From Corallococcus sp. EGB (GTDB lineage Bacteria > Myxococcota > Myxococcia > Myxococcales > Myxococcaceae), in NCBI RefSeq assembly GCF_019968905.1, contig NZ_CP079946.1, forward strand, positions 7,847,356 through 7,911,355: a DNA stretch of 64,000 bases, written 5' to 3'. Each line of letters begins with the position of its first letter. Within the stretch, counting starts at the first letter, position 1. Below, piece by piece: positions 59,310 to 64,000 of this stretch. The notes below the pieces were generated by a model, which had not been told where the DNA came from, did no database searches, and saw nothing but the letters and a program-made list of their open reading frames with translations. The position numbers and the translations under genes were made by a program.

Positions 59310-59750
59310 ATGGCCATCGCCAACGAATCGCGTCAGGAAGAGCACAACATGCAGGAGCACCACGGCGCCGGGCGCTACGTGGTCATCTGGATTGCCCTGC
59401 TGGTGCTCACGCTCGTCACGGTCTTCACCGGCCGCATGCACCTGCCCAGCTACGGCCTCCTGCTGGCGCTCGTCATCGCCAGCGTGAAGGGCACGCTGGT
59501 GGCGCTGTACTTCATGCACCTGTCCGAGCACCAGGGCGCCAACCGCCTGGTGTTCGGTGTGTCCATCCTGTTCGTGGTGCTGCTCATCGGCTTCTCGCTG
59601 ATGGACCTGGGCACCCGCTTCCGCCTGGCCAACCCCCCGGGGTCGCAGTACAGCGACCTGCAGGCGGTGGACATCGGCGCGAACCCGGTGGAAGGCCGCA
59701 CCGGTGGGCACGAGCAGCTCAAGAAGCAGGAACACGAGACGCACGAGTAG
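59310..59750 (+). CDS. coxD: Cytochrome c oxidase subunit IV (CtaF/CyoD-like)
   Basis: A 146-residue small subunit with three membrane spans (VVIWIALLVLTLVTVFTG, YGLLLALVIASVKGTLVALY, RLVFGVSILFVVLLIGFSL) and the MHLSEH motif of the prokaryotic subunit IV family. It closes the act-sco-cox cluster; the Rho-independent terminator lies 31 bases on. Confidence 0.9.
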   Translation: MAIANESRQEEHNMQEHHGAGRYVVIWIALLVLTLVTVFTGRMHLPSYGLLLALVIASVKGTLVALYFMHLSEHQGANRLVFGVSILFVVLLIGFSLMDLGTRFRLANPPGSQYSDLQAVDIGANPVEGRTGGHEQLKKQEHETHE

Positions 59751-59780
59751 TTGCCACTTCCGTCAGTCCTTGAAGCACGA

Positions 59781-59821
59781 ACGCGGCGCCCGGGATTCCT
59801 CCCTGGCGCCGCGTCGCTTTT
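59781..59821 (+). terminator. Rho-independent terminator of the respiratory cluster
   Basis: ACGCGGCGCC (59781-59790) pairs perfectly with GGCGCCGCGT (59805-59814) and is followed by CGCTTTT. Confidence 0.8.
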
Positions 59822-59842
59822 GGCGGGCTGCCGGACCGCGGA

Positions 59843-60910
59843 CTACAGGGCGACGGTCAGGTTGAAGGAGAGCGCCGTATCGGTGGACACCTTGCCCGGG
59901 GGCGGCGCGCTGTCCGACTTCACGAGGAAGCCCACGCCCAGGGCCAGCGCGTCGGTGAGGTTGGCCATCACCTGGGACTGGCTGCTGAAGAGGACGCGCG
60001 AGTCGGAGATGACGCTGACCAGGATCTCCGCGTCCTCCTGGAAGGTGATGTCCTTGGAGAGGCCGTAGCGGAACATGGCGCCGAAGCGGGGGCCGCCCAG
60101 GTCCACGTCCGCCAGGTCCGTGCGCACCGGGTAGTACTGGAAGCGCAGTTCGCGCGCGTAGCGGAAGGCGAAGTCGGTGCGCAGGATGGCCTCGCGCGTG
60201 CCGGACTTCTCGTCCTTCTTGGTGTCGAACCAGAGGATGCCGGCACCGGCTTCACCGTAGGGCCGCGCCTCGATGCTCTTGATGTGGTCCGTGTCCACGC
60301 CGGTCAGCAGGTAGCCGGAAATCTGCTCCGTGAAGCGGCGGTCCCCGCGCAGCTCGATGCCCGCGTTGAGGGCCACCACCTGGGACAGGGACTCCACCTC
60401 CCCTTGCACCTCGGGCGGGCGGCTGCGGCCGTACGCGCCGTAGGCCTTCACGGAGTAGATCCACTTGTCCGTCTTGCGCAGCGCGCTGGCCAGGCCGCTC
60501 ACGGTCAGCGTGGAGGCGTTGCCGGTGAGGGAGATGAGGCTCAGGCCCACGCTGACGTCCCAGGGGCTGGGCTTCGCGGGAGCTGCCGCGGCGGCGACCT
60601 CGGGGGCGGGCGGCGCGGGCGGCGGGGCGATGGGCCCGCGCGCGGTGACCTCCGCCAGCTTCTCGATGGCCTCCGCGAGCCGGGCGCTGGCCTCGGCGGC
60701 GCGCTCGGCGGCGAGGGCGGCACGCTCCGCGGCGGCGGCGGCGCGCTCGGCGGCGGGGGCATCCGTGGGGAGGGCGGCGGGCGGGGGCGGCGCCGGCGCC
60801 GGAGCGCGAGCGGTGGCCGGAGCCGGCGGCGGCGCGGCCGGATGCGGCGCGGCGGGCGCGGGCGTCTGGGCTTGCAGTGACGAGGCGAGCAGCAGTGCGA
60901 CGGGGACCAT
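59843..60910 (-). CDS. DUF481-type outer-membrane protein with an Ala-rich coiled coil
   Basis: A 355-residue exported protein. Signal peptide (MVPVALLLASSLQAQ), a Pro/Ala-rich stretch, an alanine-rich heptad segment (about 50-95, AERAAEASARLAEAIEKLAE) that could form a coiled coil, then a beta-barrel-like domain resembling DUF481 (SLISLTGNASTLTVSG, RFTEQISGYLLTGVDTDH, FRYGLSKDITFQEDAEILV). Function unknown. The ATG at 60910 has GAGGAA seven bases upstream, which favours it over an upstream in-frame ATG at 60991. Convergent with the oxidase cluster. Confidence 0.8.
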   Translation of the reverse strand: MVPVALLLASSLQAQTPAPAAPHPAAPPPAPATARAPAPAPPPPAALPTDAPAAERAAAAAERAALAAERAAEASARLAEAIEKLAEVTARGPIAPPPAPPAPEVAAAAAPAKPSPWDVSVGLSLISLTGNASTLTVSGLASALRKTDKWIYSVKAYGAYGRSRPPEVQGEVESLSQVVALNAGIELRGDRRFTEQISGYLLTGVDTDHIKSIEARPYGEAGAGILWFDTKKDEKSGTREAILRTDFAFRYARELRFQYYPVRTDLADVDLGGPRFGAMFRYGLSKDITFQEDAEILVSVISDSRVLFSSQSQVMANLTDALALGVGFLVKSDSAPPPGKVSTDTALSFNLTVAL

Positions 60911-61079
60911 CGGAGTTCCTCGAGGTGAGGCAGGTGCGGCAGCGGACCTGCAAGGGAGCGTGAAAGGGCCGGCTCCCTTTCCGGCGTGCACTTCTTAACG
61001 CATGCGGGACACGAAGCGTCGTGACCTTCTAGGCTCGGAGTGCGGGTCCTTCCCGGGCCCGGTACCTGAGGACCCGCTC

Positions 61080-61751
61080 TTGAGGCCCGCCCTGCTTCCG
61101 CTGCTGTTCGCGCTGTCGTCGTGGCCCGCGGTCGCCCTCGCGGCTCAGAAGGTCACCGTTCCGGTGGATGTGGGCGTGGGGCCGGCGGTGTTCGTGTTCT
61201 CCGGCCCCATCGCGGACGACCAGCTCCTGCACACGGGGCTGAAGCTGTCGGTGGACGCGGTGCTGGACAGGGAGTGGCTGCGCAAGAACCCGCGCGCCAT
61301 TCCCGCGCGCTACCGGAAGCAGGCGCAGCAGATGGACGAGGTGCGCATCTCGCCGTCCATCTTCATCCCGGACTCGTTCATCATCTCACCCAGGTACCGC
61401 GACACGGGGATGTACGGCGTGACCTTCAAGCCGCTGGGACTGGGGGTGCCGCTGTCCTCCAGTCCGGTGCGCTTCAAGCTGGGCGTGGGGCTGGTGTTGA
61501 CGTACGCGTACATCTTCTCCGACTCGCTCCCGGACACGCACCTCCTGCGGCCCGGTGCGAGCCTGGGCGCGGACCTGGAGTTCCAGCTCGCGAAGAGCTT
61601 CCTCGTCAGCGTGGGCTGGGAGTCCACCTTCTACGTGCCGCAGGAGCTGGGCGGGCTGGGGCTGCCGGACTCACCGGGCGACGGCATCTTCCACGTGGGG
61701 CAGGCGTACCTGCAGCTGCACTTCCGCTTCCCGTACACCACGACGTTGTAG
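61080..61751 (+). CDS. Exported hypothetical protein, outer-membrane beta-strand type
   Basis: A 223-residue protein with no recognised family. The TTG at 61080 gives a clean signal peptide (MRPALLPLLFALSSWPAVALA) and has GAGGA eight bases upstream; the in-frame ATG at 61002 would put 26 Gly/Pro-rich residues in front of it. The mature part has alternating hydrophobic strands (PVRFKLGVGLVLTYAYIFSD, LGADLEFQLAKSFLVSVGWE) and ends in an aromatic strand (LQLHFRFPY), consistent with a small outer-membrane barrel. Divergent from the DUF481 gene. Confidence 0.65.
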   Translation: MRPALLPLLFALSSWPAVALAAQKVTVPVDVGVGPAVFVFSGPIADDQLLHTGLKLSVDAVLDREWLRKNPRAIPARYRKQAQQMDEVRISPSIFIPDSFIISPRYRDTGMYGVTFKPLGLGVPLSSSPVRFKLGVGLVLTYAYIFSDSLPDTHLLRPGASLGADLEFQLAKSFLVSVGWESTFYVPQELGGLGLPDSPGDGIFHVGQAYLQLHFRFPYTTTL

Positions 61752-61793
61752 CGCTCGCACACGGGCGGGTCGTGTGCCTAAGTGCCCGGCACC

Positions 61794-62750
61794 ATGACCC
61801 TCGTCCTCGCCACCGACGCGCAGAAGGCGCAGCGCGACGCCGTCACCCATGCCGCGTGGGGTTCGCCCCTGAGCGTGCCGCAGTATCAGGAGCGCGAAGC
61901 CCGGCTGCGCGCGCACCCGTGGAGCCGCGAGGGCATGAACACGTGGCTGTGGCTGGCGGACGACGGCCGGGTGCTGGCGTCGTGCGAGACCTTCCACACG
62001 GACAGCTTCCTCCGGGGCGCGGACGGGCAGCTCACGCAGGGGGACAGCTACGGCATCGCCAGCGTCTACACCGAGGAGCACCTGCGCGGCCGGGGACACG
62101 CCACGCGGATGATGGACGCCGTCGCCGAGGCGCTGGAGCGGATGGCGCCGCGGCCGCACTCGGTGGTGCTCTTCTCCGACGTCGGAGCGCCGCTGTATCG
62201 CCGGTCGGGCTACGTGGAGGTGCCCGCGTGGGACTGGCACCTGGACGCGGCGGAGGCGCCGGGAGGACGGCCCGTGGACGGCGGGCTCCAGGAGACGGAC
62301 GTGGCCGGGGCGCTCGCGCGGATGCGCCGGCCGGACGTGCCGTTCTTCCTGTGGCCCAGCGCCACGCAGGTGGACTGGCACCTGGAGCGGGAGCGCATCT
62401 ACGCGGACCTGCTCGCGCGGCCCCGGCCGCGCTCGTGCGGCGCCGTGGTGGGCGAGTCCACCGCGCTGTGGGTGATGAACGCGCGCTATGGCGAGTTGGT
62501 GGTGTTGATGCTGGACGCGCGGGATGCCTCCGCGGCGGAGGCGCTGCTCTCCGAGGCTCGCCGCGTGGCGCATCAGGCGGGGCTCAAGCGCGTGGTGTGG
62601 TGGGAGGAGACCGCGACGGCCTCGCTGATCACCGGGGTGCCCGGCGCGGTGCGCGTGCAGCGGGATGGCTCGCTGCCCATGCTGCGCCCCCTGCGCCCGG
62701 GGCTTCCTCCCGCACCGGAGGTCCCCTTCCCTCGCGCCCTGTGGGTTTGA
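61794..62750 (+). CDS. GNAT-family N-acetyltransferase (yeast LYC1-like)
   Basis: A 318-residue acetyltransferase. The acetyl-CoA loop is LRGRGHATRMMDAVAEALE (near residue 100), with YTEEHLRG before it and a SDVGAPLYRRSGYVEV strand after it. The long C-terminal half, with WHLERERIYADLL and a second acyltransferase-like region, resembles fungal LYC1 lysine acetyltransferases. Substrate unknown. I prefer ATG 61794 to GTG 61782; neither has a clear SD. Confidence 0.75.
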   Translation: MTLVLATDAQKAQRDAVTHAAWGSPLSVPQYQEREARLRAHPWSREGMNTWLWLADDGRVLASCETFHTDSFLRGADGQLTQGDSYGIASVYTEEHLRGRGHATRMMDAVAEALERMAPRPHSVVLFSDVGAPLYRRSGYVEVPAWDWHLDAAEAPGGRPVDGGLQETDVAGALARMRRPDVPFFLWPSATQVDWHLERERIYADLLARPRPRSCGAVVGESTALWVMNARYGELVVLMLDARDASAAEALLSEARRVAHQAGLKRVVWWEETATASLITGVPGAVRVQRDGSLPMLRPLRPGLPPAPEVPFPRALWV

Positions 62751-62825
62751 GCCTGGCGGCCGTCATGGCCCCATGCGGTCAGGGCTGCGAGCCCCTGGAA
62801 CAGCCCCCTGGTGAGCGGTCTGGCT

Positions 62826-62847
62826 TCCCACCTCCGGCCCGGTGGGA
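62826..62847 (+). terminator. Hairpin between the acetyltransferase and the zinc-ribbon gene
   Basis: TCCCACC (62826-62832) pairs with GGTGGGA (62841-62847) around an eight-base loop. It is a perfect 7-bp stem without a following T-run, so its role as a terminator is uncertain. Confidence 0.3.
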
Positions 62848-62909
62848 GCAGGGGCGGCGCCCCCAACCCGGATGTGTCAGGCGGCGACAGGTCCCCTAGG
62901 ATGCGCCCC

Positions 62910-64000
62910 ATGGCCGAGCGAAGGCGCATCATCGAGGGCACCTGGAACTGCACGTCCTGCGGCGCCAGGAACATCCCCGCCCGTCACAAGAACTGCCCCT
63001 CCTGCAACAACCCCCGGGAGCTCACCGGCAAGGAGTCCGAGTTCGACTTCGGTGACGTGGACGCGGCCTCCGGCAGGTCCACCCGCGAGGGCGTCACCGA
63101 CGAGCAGGCCCTGGACCTGGCTGGCGCCGGCGCGGACTGGTTCTGCGCCTACTGCGGCGCGGCCAACCGGGGCGACGGCAAGCGCTGCCGGCAGTGCTCG
63201 GCCGAGCGGGGTTCGGACGCGAAGGCCGCGCCGCTCGCGGACCTGTCCCCCAAGGCGCCTCCCCCGCCCGCGCCCAAGCCCCGCCGCTTCGGGAAGGTGG
63301 CGCTCATCGTGGTGGGCATCCTGAGCTCGTGCTGCCTGGGCACCTGCGCGGTGGGCATCTGGGGCAACATGAAACATGAGCTCAAGGGCGAGGTGGTGGC
63401 CACCACCTGGCGCCGCGCGCTGGTGCAGGAGCGCTTCGTGCCGGAGACGCGCACGGGCTGGCGGGACGAATTGAGCGCCACCTCGCCGCGCATGCCGGTG
63501 AACGGCGCGGGTGAGGTGGCGGGCGTGACGAACATCCGAGACTGCGTGTCCCGGCAGCGCGGCACCCGCCGGGTGGCGGACGGCACCGAGCGCGTGTGCC
63601 GGACGAAGACGCGCAAGGTGGCCTGCGGCACCGAGGAGAAGTGCACCCGCCGCGACAAGGGCAACGGCTTCGCGGAAGAGGTCTGCCACGACGTGACGAA
63701 GTACTGCAACGAGTCCTACGAGGACTGCAACACGGAGACGCGCTACCGCAACGAGCCCGTCTACGCGCAGCAGTGCTCCTATGACACGTACGTGTGGAAG
63801 CCGGTGGACACGCGCGAGCTCAAGGGCACGGAGGGGCCGCCGCGCTGGCCGGAGCTCACCGCCGGGACGAACGAGCGGGTGCGGCGTGAAGAGGACTACA
63901 CCGTGCTCGTGCGCTACGACGATGGCGGCGTGAAGCAGCACGAGGTGAAGCCCACGCGCGAGGAGGAGTTCGTCGCGTGGAAGAAGGGCCAGGGCGTCAC
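62910..64000 (+). CDS. Membrane-anchored double zinc-ribbon protein (cut by window end)
   Basis: The frame is open from ATG 62910 (or in-frame ATG 62901) to the window end; at least 363 residues are visible. Two Zn-ribbon/RanBP2-like fingers lie near the N-terminus: CTSCGARNIPARHKNCPSC (about 14-32) and CAYCGAANRGDGKRCRQC (about 79-96). A Pro/Lys linker and one membrane span (KVALIVVGILSSCCLGTCAV) follow, then a Cys-rich outer domain with about nine cysteines (for example CHDVTKYCNESYEDCNTETR). No enzyme motif was seen. The topology suggests zinc fingers inside and the Cys-rich domain outside. Confidence 0.7.
   Translation, partial: MAERRRIIEGTWNCTSCGARNIPARHKNCPSCNNPRELTGKESEFDFGDVDAASGRSTREGVTDEQALDLAGAGADWFCAYCGAANRGDGKRCRQCSAERGSDAKAAPLADLSPKAPPPPAPKPRRFGKVALIVVGILSSCCLGTCAVGIWGNMKHELKGEVVATTWRRALVQERFVPETRTGWRDELSATSPRMPVNGAGEVAGVTNIRDCVSRQRGTRRVADGTERVCRTKTRKVACGTEEKCTRRDKGNGFAEEVCHDVTKYCNESYEDCNTETRYRNEPVYAQQCSYDTYVWKPVDTRELKGTEGPPRWPELTAGTNERVRREEDYTVLVRYDDGGVKQHEVKPTREEEFVAWKKGQGV

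Overview
The window is one uninterrupted stretch of very GC-rich, densely packed bacterial chromosome with strong third-position G/C bias. Its gene content (Ser/Thr kinase with a PEGA domain, split trp genes, alternative complex III plus an A2-type haem-copper oxidase, many secreted proteins and lipoproteins, LPXXC-less outer-membrane proteins) points to a myxobacterium, most likely Myxococcaceae (Corallococcus/Myxococcus-like). That placement is an inference from content, not a database match. I found no rRNA, tRNA, insertion sequence, prophage or CRISPR array. Most of the long overlapping reading frames are shadows caused by the base composition.

Layout. 1-3428: the end of sucA, then sucB (2-oxoglutarate dehydrogenase E1/E2), a terminator, and a cold-shock gene. 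3533-8091 (minus): two tandem paralogous DPP-IV-like S9 peptidases. 8181-8960: a UPF0489/arginase-like protein. 8967-11836 (minus): a BtuF-like binding protein and a BamA/TamA-like outer-membrane protein. 12125-17513: a tightly overlapped trio of Ser/Thr kinase, TPR-TonB-dependent receptor and EF-hand-like lipoprotein, followed by a single-domain response regulator. 18135-22299 (minus): an M49-like peptidase, a CrtW-like ketolase and the MsrPQ methionine sulfoxide reductase. 22432-30091: htpG, panE, a CPBP protease, a subtilisin-like lipoprotein and an FAD amine-oxidase-like protein. 30280-39142: tryptophan synthesis, split into aroF-trpDCFBA on plus and trpEG on minus, with an acetyltransferase and a histidine phosphatase between. 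40320-46479: a DNA-repair operon of exonuclease, ATP-dependent ligase, Lhr-type helicase, PdeM phosphoesterase and an HNH nuclease. 46928-59750: a respiratory supercluster, actABCDEF plus a small membrane protein, sco, and coxBACD. 59843-64000: outer-membrane-type proteins, an acetyltransferase and a membrane-bound zinc-ribbon protein cut by the window end.

How the parts work together. The act-sco-cox block encodes a quinol:cytochrome c oxidoreductase, the copper chaperone and the terminal oxidase, with stop/start overlaps at many junctions. The repair operon is the known ligase-associated set, here with an HNH gene four bases downstream. The kinase-receptor-lipoprotein trio looks like one translational unit that could link outer-membrane uptake or sensing to cytoplasmic phosphorylation. 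The most interesting leads are that trio, the HNH member of the repair operon, the arginase-like UPF0489 protein, the conserved hairpin leaders of the S9 paralogs, and a leader ORF that ends in an ATGA overlap with actA.
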